From contig CM037461.1 in assembly GCA_021014325.1 (NCBI GenBank), positions 2,505,501 through 2,569,500 of the forward strand: a stretch of 64,000 nucleotides of DNA. Reading direction: 5' to 3'. Positions 59,001 to 63,129 of the stretch are shown here, one piece after another. The DNA is from Plazaster borealis (taxonomy: Eukaryota > Echinodermata > Asteroidea > Forcipulatida > Labidiasteridae). Positions within the stretch are counted from its first letter, which is position 1, and each line of letters opens with the position of its first letter. A program made the translations under genes and the position numbers. Below the pieces are notes generated by a model, which saw only the letters and a list, made by a program, of their open reading frames with translations, had not been told where the DNA came from and made no database searches.

Positions 59001-59196
59001 TTCACCTCAGCTCAGCAATCGCTAATTTTGTTTCCCCTGCTCTCTTTCCCACCCCACCTTCTCTTCGTTCACTTCGAACGACTGCAGGAAAACAAAGGGC
59101 TCTCCCAAGATCAAGAAACAAGAGGAAGGGAATGGTAATGCAACAGGGTACCAATTAGCCAACGGTTCCTCACCAGCAGCTGATACTAAGCTTTAA
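28931..59196 (+). CDS. SRCR-WSC-sushi type I membrane protein, ten-exon gene model
   Basis: Joining 28931-29006, 44524-44661, 45554-45643, 48544-48627, 49228-49351, 51034-51203, 52575-52772, 53762-53878, 56737-56818 and 59088-59196 gives 1188 nt, 395 residues plus TAA. Every intron is GT-AG and every junction keeps frame (phases 1,1,1,1,2,1,1,1,2). Order: signal peptide (1 to about 22), SRCR (26-129), WSC (132-227), sushi/CCP (232-293), charged linker (294-333), transmembrane helix (about 334-356), cytoplasmic tail (357-395). The protein should sit at the cell surface with the three Cys-rich domains outside. SRCR and CCP modules are common in recognition and immune receptors, and WSC in carbohydrate-binding or sensor proteins; the ligand here is unknown. 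The tail has no ITAM-, kinase- or TIR-type domain. Missed exons in the 15.5-kb first intron or alternative use of exon 8 cannot be excluded. Confidence 0.8.
29090..29915 (+). pseudogene. LINE C-terminal remnant split by a TIR insertion
   Basis: The plus frame reads FAGAKVWNNIPSSI, the conserved WNxIPxxI motif near the end of CR1/L2-type polymerases. It is then interrupted at TCTATA|GACCGTGC. The flank after the insert (TATTCAAAGTTCCTCCTCC) can continue it. It lies in intron 1. Confidence 0.6.
29143..29877. mobile_element. TIR element of about 735 bp in the LINE remnant
   Basis: The ends TAGACCGTGCAAGTCTCGCG and CGCGAGACTTGCACAGTCTA are inverted, and TA is duplicated at the target. A fragment of the same element, with TTAAACAAAGATTTGATT and GCGCGAGACTTGCACAGTCT, is at 55808-55895. 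The TA target suggests a Tc1/mariner-type origin, as inference. No transposase frame was seen. Confidence 0.65.
30173..30716 (+). repeat. Three tandem units of about 181 bp
   Basis: TGAACAAATACAATTTCAAG begins at about 30203, 30378 and 30559. Each is followed by CTGCATTTGGTTTCATTTTG, GAAATTGACA and ACTTGACACACCTGTGT. The third copy has small indels. Intronic and noncoding. Confidence 0.85.
30717..31516. other. Intron 1, nothing recognised
   Basis: Contains repeated TTAAAAAGTCTTAAATT-like words at 30890-31200, probably a decayed short tandem repeat. No exon-like frame. Confidence 0.4.
31517..36191 (+). repeat. Four tandem 1.17-kb units, each with an inverted MITE pair around a SINE
   Basis: Each unit holds a unique lead (AATTCTTCAACATCTTCTGT ... 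AACAAGAGTGTGATGTAAAC), a plus family B MITE, a SINE spacer with GGTTCGAATCCCACCTCAG, and a minus family B MITE. Plus copies start at 31715, 32880, 34048 and 35216 (spacing 1165, 1168, 1168); minus copies start at 32320, 33488, 34656 and 35823. Units 2 and 3 are almost identical. Each unit could form a stem of about 370 bp with a loop of about 235 bp. Confidence 0.92.
36192..36730 (+). repeat. Partial units at the right edge of the 1.17-kb array
   Basis: The lead sequence appears twice more (36192-36395 and 36540-36730). They are separated by a family B MITE, 36398-36539, that has lost its middle (GTCATCGAA runs straight into TTTCCAAAACGTG). The same deletion derivative is found at 48282-48424. 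Confidence 0.88.
36731..37101 (+). mobile_element. TTAA MITE family B
   Basis: Last plus copy of the cluster, with complete ends. The left terminus reads AAAGGCCTTGAACACG, a small variant. Confidence 0.88.
37132..37472. mobile_element. Two adjacent family H TIR elements
   Basis: CAGACCCTTTGCATATGATG to GCAAGGGGTCTATTG (37132-37295), then CTATAGACCCCTTACACAAC to TTGTGCAAGGGGTCTATAGG (37300-37472). The right ones are near-perfect inversions, each about 160-170 bp. Confidence 0.65.
37568..38050 (+). mobile_element. Family F repeat with AT-rich interior
   Basis: GGGTCGAATTTTGGGTAATA and AAGACTGCAGGGCTTGTAGC resemble the family F copies at 38372-38775 and 42132-42490. The interior 37735-37960 is T/A-rich and ends in an (AAT)n run at 37962-37990. 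Confidence 0.5.
38139..38300 (+). mobile_element. Family J terminal fragment
   Basis: GGTTTGCGGTAACACCATGTG matches the ends of the element at 60742-61325. CTACTACCGCGGAGTAGATT and CTCAGTTCTGAAAAGAACTG follow, the latter a small inverted repeat. Confidence 0.55.
38372..38945 (+). mobile_element. Family F repeat, one full and one partial unit
   Basis: Bounded by CAGGGCTCGAATTTG and AAATTCGAGCCCTGG, about 400 bp. A second partial unit follows (AAGACTGCCGGACTTGTCCT to AATTGGAGCCCTG). A reverse relative is at 42132-42490. Confidence 0.65.
39054..39431 (-). mobile_element. TTAA MITE family B, reverse
   Basis: Joined on its left to family K sequence (GACTCTATTTATAAG ... CCCTC) at a CTCTTTAAAGG junction also found at two other places. 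The central hairpin is altered (CTTCTTGCAAGAGGCC). Confidence 0.87.
39590..39785 (+). repeat. Dispersed repeat, reverse copy at 42500-42680
   Basis: AGCATGGAATTTGACACACAG and GATGATTGGACAAGTGCCTT reappear in reverse (AGGCACTTGTCCAATCATCT) at about 42560, each followed by a short G-run. The copy near 42500-42680 contains the motif twice. Confidence 0.6.
39916..40698. mobile_element. TIR element of 783 bp with subterminal repeats
   Basis: Both ends read GGGCAATTCCACACTAATGG inward and stay identical for 22 bp; the direct flank ATTT is present on both sides. Inside, words like CGTACGTAACAAGGACAGAC occur near 40110 and 40290, and inverted (GTCTGTCC, TTCGTACGT) near 40330 and 40493. Such subterminal repeats are typical transposase-binding arrays. 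No transposase frame, so non-autonomous. Confidence 0.82.
40719..41631. mobile_element. TIR element of about 910 bp
   Basis: The ends TTCCTGCGGATAAGGCGC and GCGTCTTATCCGCAGGAA are inverted, and sub-ends GGCGCACTGGAAGATAAGAC recur. The two ends differ by one transition in the GGCGC/GACGC word. The interior has no convincing coding frame. Confidence 0.75.
41640..42131. other. Intron 1, nothing recognised
   Basis: A fragment near 41990-42070 (AGGGGCACCAAGGC, ATGGCCTCC) resembles words around 18640, but it was not delimited. Confidence 0.35.
42132..42490 (-). mobile_element. Family F repeat, reverse
   Basis: CAGGGCTCGAATTTTACACT and GAGCAACAAGCCTGATGTCTT are reverse complements of the 38372-38775 copy. 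Together they make a 4-kb-spaced inverted pair within intron 1. Confidence 0.7.
42737..43109 (-). mobile_element. TTAA MITE family B, reverse
   Basis: Complete ends between TTAA sites. The central hairpin AAGACTTCTTGCAAGAAGCC is slightly changed. Confidence 0.88.
43262..43460 (-). mobile_element. tRNA-derived SINE, reverse
   Basis: ACAAGGTGCTGTGGCGCAAT, CAACAGCTTTACGTCCCATC and inverted B-box GGACTCGAACCCGTGTG. Related to 28166-28440. Confidence 0.65.
43783..44063. mobile_element. Family D variant
   Basis: GCCCAATTTCATAGAGCTGC on the left and GCAGTGCGATGAAGTTGGCCC on the right, with GCTTACCG/CGGTAAGCA motifs inside. Arms are longer and more diverged than in other copies. Confidence 0.6.
44524..44661 (+). 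CDS. Receptor exon 2: SRCR domain, first part
   Basis: Acceptor TTTTACTTCTGCAG, donor CTAG|GTAGGT. Encodes VRLAGSPPNTTGVNEGRIEV, then WKDVCHRKWDQRDTGVVCRQL. This is the SRCR opening VRLxG, the W-x-x-V-C strand and the VVCRQLG motif. It carries the first two of six cysteines and an Asn-Thr-Thr glycosylation site. Phase 1 in, phase 1 out. Three extra copies of its 3' half follow in the intron. Confidence 0.9.
   Translation, partial: FVLPAVPLIPQVLMRDALKSLMVESGKMYATGSGISEIQEWSVDN
44731..45203 (+). pseudogene. Tandem partial copies of exon 2 with intact splice donors
   Basis: The last ~68 bases of exon 2 plus its donor and about 25 intron bases are repeated at 44731-44820, 44896-44988 and 45065-45160. 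A stub of a fifth copy is at 45192-45203. All three keep an open frame and the donor CTAG|GTAGGT. Copy 2 has only a silent change; copy 3 changes Trp to Arg and Arg to Gln; copy 4 has three replacements. Each begins GTTTAGAATGGAAAGATG after a G-rich GGGTGCTGGGGGAAAT minisatellite, so a normal pyrimidine tract and acceptor are lacking. They are probably unused pseudo-exons or decoy donors. Confidence 0.87.
45200..45295 (-). mobile_element. tRNA-like SINE head
   Basis: Inverted B-box GGGATTCGAACCCATGACC and inverted A-box ACCACTAGACCACC, then TTGCCCGGTGGCAAGAGGCA. Same family as 47215-47425. It abuts the end of the exon-2 copies. Confidence 0.65.
45326..45515. mobile_element. Palindromic MITE, family D
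   Basis: CCAATTTCATAGAGCTGCTC to GCTTAAGCTATGAAATTGGG, with the central GTTACCAGCCAAAATACC. Confidence 0.8.
45554..45643 (+). CDS. Receptor exon 3: SRCR domain, middle
   Basis: Acceptor TATCTTTGTACAG, donor GGAG|GTAAGT. Encodes FPGASFAMVEDYYGSGTNN, then KSVQSFDCTG. It has the GxG and the third SRCR cysteine (FDC) and an Asn-Lys-Ser glycosylation site. 90 bases, phase 1 on both sides. Confidence 0.9.
45670..46817. mobile_element. TIR element of about 1.15 kb with nested family D
   Basis: Starts CAGGGTTCTCCCCAGG and ends CATGGGGAGAACCCTG. A partial family D MITE lies inside at 46370-46525. A related end (GGTTCTCCCCATGATTTTTTC) occurs at 10741. No transposase frame was found; the 154-codon type frames nearby are chance. 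Confidence 0.65.
46926..47180. mobile_element. Family D copy followed by a second arm
   Basis: CCCAATTTCATAACGCTTGT to CAGCTTGATGAAATTGGACCC, then a further left-arm fragment (AAGCACAAAAACATGCTAAG) to about 47180. Confidence 0.65.
47215..47425 (-). mobile_element. tRNA-derived SINE, best preserved of its type
   Basis: Minus-sense head GGCTAGCTCGGTGGTCTAGT with A-box, B-box GGTTCGAATCC at about 47350, then a body with ACTCGGAAAAAGTACCGAG (a small hairpin) and a tail ending GTGTAAAGGGTAAAACAA. The single tRNA-like head is intact enough that a tRNA scan may flag it. Confidence 0.75.
47440..47698 (-). mobile_element. Family K repeat joined to family B
   Basis: AACCAAAACACCCCCGTAC, GATTTGTCTCAGAATGATG-like and CACAAAATTGAATTGGTCAT run into CCTCTTTAAAGG of a family B MITE. 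The same unit and junction occur in reverse at 51629-51880, and the end alone at 38990-39054. Confidence 0.65.
47699..48424 (-). repeat. Displaced copy of the 1.17-kb array edge
   Basis: Reverse family B MITE (47699-48072), the array lead sequence (AACAATTCTTCAACATCTTT ... TATGATGTACATTGTAGACA) and the internally deleted family B (48282-48424). This is the same order as 35823-36539, including the shared deletion and TGTAGACATGTGTATTACAT. It lies in intron 3, 12 kb from the array. Confidence 0.87.
48544..48627 (+). CDS. Receptor exon 4: SRCR domain, end
   Basis: Acceptor CTTTTCTCCAAG, donor TTTT|GTAAGT. Encodes EATLQECKFKVADQTCRDGE, then TAGASCF, with the last three SRCR cysteines (EC, TC, SC). 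Six cysteines spread over three exons is the pattern of group A SRCR domains. 84 bases, phase 1 both sides. Confidence 0.87.
48672..48845 (+). repeat. Dispersed repeat, family I
   Basis: GGTGCTCGATATGGGGCATG and TCTCAGGAATTCTTTTGAGG match 4803-4978 in reverse. Contains a G-run at 48758-48768. Confidence 0.6.
48903..49098 (-). mobile_element. Half of a family C element
   Basis: Runs from a TTAA-type end (GTTCTGTATACGTTTGG) to the central GCGTTACTGACAGTAACG hairpin and stops there. Only one arm is present. Confidence 0.7.
49228..49351 (+). CDS. Receptor exon 5: WSC domain, first part
   Basis: Acceptor TCTTGACGATACAG, donor ATGAG|GTGAGT. Encodes PGYLGCYLDRTVGSVLTDAS, then MTVRKCLQFCYDNGMR. The YLGCY opening and CxxxC motif are WSC hallmarks. 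Phase 1 in, phase 2 out. Confidence 0.9.
49389..49508. mobile_element. Short palindromic family D variant
   Basis: ACCCAATTTCATGGCTCTAC to GCAGAGCCATGAAATTGGGC, with near-perfect arms of about 52 bp (CCGCGGAATTCTGCGCTTAC / GTAAGCGCAGAATTTCGCGG). It sits 37 bp after the exon 5 donor. Confidence 0.82.
49755..50997 (-). mobile_element. Family G MITE split by a larger TIR insertion
   Basis: The left part (GGTTGTTACAACCAAAATCA ... GGTTTGTTATTTCATGTA) and right part (GGTTGAACACACAAAACATG ... CCTGTATAATACCTTTAA) join to match 9661-10052 in reverse. The insertion is 49895-50919. Confidence 0.72.
49895..50919. mobile_element. TIR element of about 1.0 kb, pogo/Tigger-like ends
   Basis: The left end CAGTCGACACTCTCGTTAAT and right end ATTCCAGTTATTACGAG (read inward) share CAGTCGA and TTA(A/T)TACGAG words. 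TGTA flanks both sides, so TA or TGTA was duplicated. The CAGT(C/G)GA start with CTCGTTAAT resembles pogo-type ends, as inference. A 117-codon open frame at 50272-50625 inside has no recognisable domain. Confidence 0.6.
51034..51203 (+). CDS. Receptor exon 6: WSC domain, second part
   Basis: Acceptor CTCTTCTTTCTCAG, donor GACA|GTGAGT. Encodes YAGLRENTGCYCGRNGTDYD, then NTNCMLHCSGNHAEVCGG and WFWTSSIYD. GCYCG, CxxxCxG and EVCGG complete the eight-cysteine WSC pattern. NGT is a glycosylation site. Phase 2 in, phase 1 out. Confidence 0.92.
51240..51629 (+). mobile_element. TTAA MITE family B
   Basis: Begins 37 bp after the exon 6 donor. The central hairpin is the GCTTCAGGCCTGAAGTC type. Joined on the right to family K at TTTAAAGAGG. 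Confidence 0.87.
51630..51880 (+). mobile_element. Family K repeat joined to family B
   Basis: ATGACCAATTCAATTTTGTG, TAGAGTCCTCATGTGAGTGG and GTACGGGGATGTTTTGGTTC match 47440-47698 in reverse. A fragment of the same end recurs at 52290-52380. Confidence 0.65.
51936..52262 (+). mobile_element. tRNA-derived SINE, head truncated, with complete tail
   Basis: ATTCAAGCTCTGGTG and B-box GGTTTGAATCC at 51990. The body continues CTTGAACAAGACACTTAACC and ends in the tail AAGCGCTTTGGGACGCCC, CGTGAAAAGCGCTATAAA. A related tail is at 58600-58705 next to LINE remnants. Confidence 0.75.
52575..52772 (+). CDS. Receptor exon 7: sushi/CCP domain
   Basis: Acceptor TTGGCGCTCCTCAG, donor CTTGG|GTAAGC. Encodes DLARCAKPRDPSFGFVEERG, then TTFGCYDGFKLDKEETLTC and EGEYPECL. 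The four cysteines (RC, GC, TC, EC) and the GCYDGFKL motif, like the usual C-x2-GY-x-L, identify a CCP module. One exon, 198 bases, phase 1 both sides: a typical shuffled module. Confidence 0.88.
52799..52947. mobile_element. Family D MITE, truncated
   Basis: CCCAATTTCATAGAGCTGCTT then CTTAGCAAAAATGAGCAGGA and GGTTACCAG-type words. The right end is replaced by unrelated sequence (ACTTCAGGCATGTGAG). Confidence 0.7.
52948..53761. other. Intron 7, nothing recognised apart from a C-run
   Basis: Holds a C homopolymer at 53243-53262 and GC-richer words near 52965-53060. No terminal repeats were matched. Confidence 0.4.
53762..53878 (+). CDS. Receptor exon 8: charged extracellular linker
   Basis: Acceptor TTTTTTTTCTTAAAG, donor ATGA|GTAAGT. 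Encodes EIPDLSSRNKVDESNRIEAH, then AIFLKGTKGTTKEEEISFM. 117 bases, phase 1 both sides, so it can be included or skipped without changing frame. A weaker internal donor (CAAAG|GTACAA) would also keep phase. No domain is recognised; it is placed by splice signals and frame only. Confidence 0.65.
   Translation, partial: KFRIYPVVIRWMNPIELRPMLFSSKVQKEQQKKKKYPL
53940..54095 (+). mobile_element. tRNA-derived SINE head
   Basis: GGCGTGTCGTGGCCGAGCAG, GGACTCAAGTTCTGATGG and B-box GGTTCCAATCC at 54008. It continues GCACTTAACCATAATTGCTT, as in the copy at 51936. Confidence 0.7.
54096..54829. other. Intron 8, nothing recognised
   Basis: T-rich from 54430 onward. An apparent hydrophobic frame at 54607-54840 is T-rich sequence read as Leu/Phe, with no start context or partner signals. 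Confidence 0.4.
54830..55245 (+). repeat. AT-rich tandem repeat
   Basis: The word CATGAAACGTTTG(C/A)ATTTTTGAAT with TGTATATGTATTTTCATATT recurs about every 100-120 bases, at least four times, interleaved with ACATTTCTGTGCTATCTTTT. Confidence 0.75.
55604..56192 (-). mobile_element. TTAA MITE family B, reverse, interrupted
   Basis: The right and left parts (55604-55807 and 56056-56192) make one reverse family B copy that has lost the segment around the ACAATG motif. TCTTTCATCAT is present on both sides of the interruption. Confidence 0.82.
55808..56055. mobile_element. Insertion of about 248 bp in family B
   Basis: Starts TTAAACAAAGATTTGATTGA and includes CGATACGCGCGAGACTTGCA, as in the TIR element at 29143-29877. 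The rest (GAATGTTTATTGAATCC onward) is not matched elsewhere. An 11-bp word TCTTTCATCAT flanks it directly. Confidence 0.65.
56236..56599 (+). mobile_element. TTAA MITE family L
   Basis: TTAAAGGAACATTACAGAAT and TTCTGTAACGTTCCTTTAA are inverted ends between TTAA sites. The interior (AACCTGTAGAAGTTTGAGAT, ATCGGCCATCTGGGTCACGA) parallels the position of family B's GTGAAAATTTGGGCTCAATTGG, so the families look related. Confidence 0.8.
56737..56818 (+). CDS. Receptor exon 9: transmembrane helix
   Basis: Acceptor TTTTGTACATTACAG, donor AAAG|GTAAAA. Encodes LIMGTLVGFCICLVVFVTII, then VIYKKER: 23 hydrophobic residues followed by a basic stop-transfer. Phase 1 in, phase 2 out. The split Arg codon AG|G is completed by exon 10. 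Topology is type I, given the N-terminal signal peptide. Confidence 0.87.
56819..57589. other. Intron 9, nothing recognised
   Basis: T-rich, with an (ATA)n run at 57293-57318 after TTGGTTGAATAAATAATAA, a phrase also seen at 37955-37975. Confidence 0.4.
57590..58165 (+). pseudogene. LINE C-terminus split by a family B MITE
   Basis: Reads SNSFIQRTASLWNSLPGACF and YNLDCF up to the MITE at 57750. After it the frame resumes KRNINSYLQLP and stops. The WNSLP and DxFK motifs are the ends of CR1/L2-like polymerases. The upstream part is degraded. Confidence 0.72.
57750..58126 (+). mobile_element. TTAA MITE family B in the LINE remnant
   Basis: Complete copy with TTAA at both ends. Removing it with one TTAA restores the LINE reading frame exactly (TGTTTTAAGAGGAAT, Cys-Phe-Lys-Arg-Asn), so TTAA is the target duplication. 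Confidence 0.92.
58340..58705 (+). pseudogene. Second LINE C-terminal remnant and tail
   Basis: Reads GDRAFATAAPHSWNLLRLHI and SLSTFKSQPKTL, the GDRAFxxAAPxxWN ... STFK end typical of CR1/L2-like polymerases. The 3' region carries CCAGGGAGCTGAGAAAG and AAAGCGCATTGAGACTTTAT, a tail resembling that of the SINE at 51936, which fits SINE-LINE tail sharing. Confidence 0.7.
59088..59196 (+). CDS. Receptor exon 10: cytoplasmic tail and stop
   Basis: Acceptor CTTCGAACGACTGCAG. Completes Arg360 and encodes KTKGSPKIKKQEEGNGNATG, then YQLANGSSPAADTKL and TAA. A short basic then acidic tail with one Tyr (GYQLA). No known signalling motif is certain. Two further copies of its last ~75 bases with the stop lie downstream. 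Confidence 0.83.
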
Positions 59197-59450
59197 GAGT
59201 CGTCAGGTTTTGACATGTCAAGTCGTTTGGTGAGGGAATAGTAATGCAACTGGGTACCACTTAGCAAACGGTTTTTCACCAACAGCTGATACTAAGCTCT
59301 AAGAGTCGTCAGGTTTTGACATGTCAAGTCGTTTGGTGAGGGAACGGTAATGGAACCGGGTACCAATTAGCAAACGGTTTCTCACCAGTAGCTGATACTA
59401 AGCTCTAAGAGTCGTCAGGTTTTGACATGTCAAATCTTTTGGTGAGGAAT
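59130..59450 (+). repeat. Three tandem copies of the final coding segment, stop and start of the 3' UTR
   Basis: The unit of about 106 bp runs from GGGAATGGTAATGCAAC through GATACTAAGCTTTAAGAGTC to CATGTCAAGTCGTTTGGTGA. Copies begin at about 59130, 59238 and 59341. The stop TAA is kept in each (CTTTAA or CTCTAA). Only the first is attached to the exon 10 acceptor. Confidence 0.88.
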
Positions 59451-59734
59451 TAACAGAGGCTTTCCCCTCGCCGAGGTGTTTTGTCTTCTCTTAAAACCCC
59501 CTCTACTGTTCAATATCGTCCACATGGTTTGGAATTATAATGCCAGCCAGCATGCTCCAAGCTCTGTACAAATTTAATTAATGTAGATTTTAATTGTAGT
59601 AATTTATGCCTCTGGAGTTGTCTTAATTTGAAGAACTATTCTCCATTGCGAAGTAGTTTTAGGATTTTCTGATGAATTGTAAACCTTGCCATATAATGGT
59701 TCAATCTAGCAATCCACTATGCCACAGATTTTTT

Positions 59735-60700
59735 TGGGCGGATTTAGTTGATAACTTGTTGAAGTTTTAAGAAACTGCTAAACTAGATCTTGCAGTTGTA
59801 CCTCAGAGAATAACTTGTGAATGTTCAACAAATTCAAGCACAGATAATTTTTAGTGGATTTAGTTGACAACTTGTTGAAATGTCAAAAGTTGTCAAACTA
59901 CATAAGTTTTACCTCAGAGAATAACTTGTGAATGTTCAACAAATTCAAGCACAGATAATTTTTAGTGGATGTTGTTGATAACTTGTTGAAATGCCAGAAG
60001 CTTTCAAACTACATCAGTTTTACCTCAGAGAATAACTTGTGAATGTTCAACAAATTCAAGTACAGACAGTTTTAAGTGGATTTTGTTGATAATTTTCTTG
60101 AAATGTGAGAAACTGTTAAACTACACCTTGCAGTTTCATCTTGGAGAATAGTTTGTGAACATTCAACAAATTCAAGCACAGATAGTTTTTAGTGGATTTT
60201 GTTGATAACTTGTTGAAATGTAAGAATTTGTCAAACTGTCTTACAGTTTTAGTGGATTATTTTGATAATTTGTTGAAGTGTCAGAAGTTGTCAAACTACA
60301 TCTTGCTCTTTTAGTGGATTTAGTTGATAACTTCTTGAAATGTTAGAAGTTGTCAAACTATATCTTGCAGTTTTAGTGGATTATTTTGATAATTTGTTGA
60401 AGTGTCAGAAGTTGTCAAACTACATCTTGCTCTTCAAGTGGATTTAGTTGATAACTTCTGAATGTTAGAAGTTGTCAAACTATATCTTGCAGTTTTATCT
60501 CAGAGAATAACTTGTAAACGTTCAATATCAAAATACAAGCACCATCAGTTCTTTCTTGTGGATGTAGTTGATACGGCTTGTGCAAGGATCATAAGTTGAC
60601 CAACTATGTCTTGAGGCTTAAATTTAGAAAATAACTTGGGAATGTTATACTAACACAGCTTTTGTTAATATTTAGTGGATATTTGATAATTACTTCTTGA
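59735..60700 (+). repeat. Diverged minisatellite of about 60-120 bp units downstream of the receptor
   Basis: TTAGTGGATTTAGTTGATAA, CTTGTTGAAATGTCAGAAGT, TTGTCAAACTACATCTTGCA and CAGAGAATAACTTGTGAATG recur in order six or more times, with shorter units near 60240-60480. It probably lies in or just past the 3' UTR. No poly-A signal was identified with confidence. Confidence 0.82.
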
Positions 60701-60741
60701 AGTAAGATAAGACTTGAAGCTACGCATGGTGGAAGTACTAA

Positions 60742-61325
60742 GTAAGTAAGGTTTGCGGTGACACCATGTAAGAAATCTCTTTTGAGTAGTGGTGGCTGTG
60801 AGAAGAGCCGGTTTCTGCTGGACGTTTCGATCAGTATACTCTGACCGTCTTCTGGAGAATGCTGTACTCTGCTGTGTGTGTGTGTGAGTTTATGTAGGGT
60901 TGGCTGGGTTTCAGTGTTGAATGGGTTCGCTGGAGCGTGGATGGTTTGGGCTGTTCTTGGAAAGAATACTCTGACCATCTTCTCCAGAAGACGCTGAGAG
61001 TATATATCGAAACGTCGAGCAGACACCGGCTCTTCTCAGAGCAACCACTACCAGGCGCGGATCCAGGGGGGGGGGGCGTGGGGGGGGCCCCCCCCCCCCC
61101 CTTGCCAGGGAAAAAAAAAAAAAAAAGGGAGAGAAAAAAAAAAAATCAGAAGTCATACTCATTAGTGCATTGGCAATTTCGCAGTGCAGAAAAATAAAAT
61201 GCTGTCTGGGGATGGCGCGGTCTTTCATTCTGAAAAAAAAATCACGCCCCCCCGTTTGGAAAATCCTGGATCCGCCCCTGACTACTCAAATAGAGATTCC
61301 TTACATGGTGTCACCGCAAACCTTA
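60742..61325. mobile_element. Family J inverted-repeat element with nested insertion
   Basis: The ends AAGGTTTGCGGTGACACCAT and ATGGTGTCACCGCAAACCTT are perfect inversions flanked by TAAGTAAG/CTTACTTA. Inner arms GAAGAGCCGG and CCGGCTCTTC also pair. A smaller element was inserted at 61052-61280. Confidence 0.82.
61052..61280. mobile_element. TIR element of 229 bp, hAT-like ends
   Basis: Begins CAGGCGCGGATCCAGG and ends CCTGGATCCGCCCCTG. ACTAC is present on both sides and once in the uninterrupted arm. Contains long G/C and A runs. The CAGGGGCGGATCCAG-type end is common in hAT-derived MITEs, which normally duplicate 8 bp, so the class is uncertain. Confidence 0.72.
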
Positions 61326-61764
61326 CTTACTTACTTCTTGAAGTATAAGAAGTAAATCTTGCAGCTTCATCAATTTTGTTTTCTCGTGGTAGGTCATTTA
61401 GCTGATAATGTGCAGATAAACGTTTAATGTGCTTGTTTTTAGTTGTTTGCACCACAAATTTATAAATATATTTAACAGGAACGTTGCTATGCAGGATTAG
61501 TTTACCGTAAACATTTTTTTTATATAATAGAGACATTTATATTATTGATAGACATATAAATATATTTCCTTAAACCAACTCCGTAATATTTGAATAATTA
61601 GTCATTGTTGAGGGGTAGGTTTTGTTCTAGGTGTTGCACTATATACCATCTTGCCTTGTTAACAAAAAGAGTTACCTTGTACATTCCAGGGCATTTCGTG
61701 GCAGGCAAGATATTACACTGGTCATTATGATAAATAGACACAATCGGCAACCGGAGTGTCGTGT

Positions 61765-61932
61765 CTCATAGTGGGTATACAATGTAAACAAACCAAGTAA
61801 GCAACGCATCAGTGTGTGTGGACAAGCGTGGCTGCTTCCGAGTGCTTCTGTCGTAGGTGCGGAAGAAGCCACACTTTTCCATGCACACTGGGCGTGGCTG
61901 CTTGGTTTGTTTACATTGTATACCCACTATGA
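61765..61932. mobile_element. Hairpin element of about 168 bp
   Basis: CTCATAGTGGGTATACAATG, then TAAACAAACCAAG, is inverted exactly at 61895-61932. It sits against the truncated edge of a family C element. Confidence 0.8.
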
Positions 61933-61933
61933 G

Positions 61934-62206
61934 TCATTTTTGAGATATTGCCGAAGATCTGGAGCGGTTATGTCCACGCAGGAAAAAAAATCTGCAATTG
62001 GAATACACTATCTGAGAAACAGTACTGTCAGTAACGCTTCTCAGATTCAAATTGTTTGGGATGAAAAGTGATATCTTTTTCCATAACCGAAGTACTTCAA
62101 AGTGAAAAGTTTCTCAAAATGCATTATAGTATCCAAAGCTGCTGTACTTCTTACCATGTAAGTTTGTATTGCCATTAATTTTCAGAGTCATATACAGACG
62201 CTTTAA
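61934..62206 (+). mobile_element. Family C element, left part missing
   Basis: Starts within the family interior (TTTTGAGATATTGCCGAAGA) and runs to the TTAA end. The centre carries the GTACTGTCAGTAACGCTTC hairpin. Confidence 0.75.
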
Positions 62207-62244
62207 ATGGCTTTTATATCCCACTGCTTACATAAAGATTGCTC

Positions 62245-62480
62245 TCTTATACATAAGACATTATGCACATGACGTCATTTGAGTAGGGCGCCCTCGCCTA
62301 GAGGTCAAAAGGAGGTTGTTCATTGGCCGATCCTGTGCGCCGTGTGTACACAACTGTGCGTTTCCATTGTTTCATCATCAGTTTACCTCTAAAATGGCTG
62401 CTTGATGACGTCAATGTGTCAGGTTTATTTAGTGCCATAATGCCTTCTGTTGCCTTTATATTTTAAGTACATTTTGTTCC
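62245..62480 (-). repeat. Dispersed repeat shared with 8240-8765
   Basis: CATTTGAGTAGGGCGCCCTC, TCCATTGTTTCATCATCA and GCTTGATGACGTCAATGTG are the reverse of words in 8240-8765. Confidence 0.55.
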
Positions 62481-62714
62481 CCACATCTATCCAATGGTTT
62501 AAGGTAATTTGACAGGAAAAAAAAACTTTTATATAACACGGAGAAAAAGTATGATGACCGAGTAGGTCTTCAAAATATTTCCGTTGACAGACCAATTTTT
62601 GGAGTCTTTCAATGTATCTTTATTTAATAAAAAACAATAGTGTACATGAGAGAAAGTTTACAAATTTGGTATTTAGATATGAAATAGACTGTTTATTAAT
62701 GTGATTTGATGTTG

Positions 62715-63118
62715 CTATTTAAACTGTTTTTTTTTCACATGCATGTTCCCTCTTACTGTAAGACCATTCAAAATCATCCACTTTGGTTTTGAATGATAGA
62801 TAGTCAACCCTCCTATTGTAAGACCATTCGATATCATCCACTTTTGTTTTGAATGATAGATAGTCAACCCTTCTACTTTAAGACCATTCAATATCATCCA
62901 CTGTGGTTTTTAATGATAGATAGTCAACCCTCGTACTGTAAGACCATTCAATATCATCCACTTTGGTTGTGAATGATAGTCAACCCTCCTACTGTAAGAC
63001 CATTCAAAATCATTCCACTGTGGTTTTGAATGATTGATAGTCAACCCTCTTACTGTAAGACCATTTGATATCATCCACTTTGGTTTTGAATGATAGTTGA
63101 TAAATGATAGTTGAAATG
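62715..63118. repeat. Satellite of about 60-bp units
   Basis: GTAAGACCATTCAATATCATC, CACTTTGGTTTTGAATGATA and GATAGTCAACCCTCCTACT recur about every 60 bases, roughly six times. Frames open on the minus strand only because stops are absent from the unit. Confidence 0.9.
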
Positions 63119-63129
63119 TGGAATGATAG

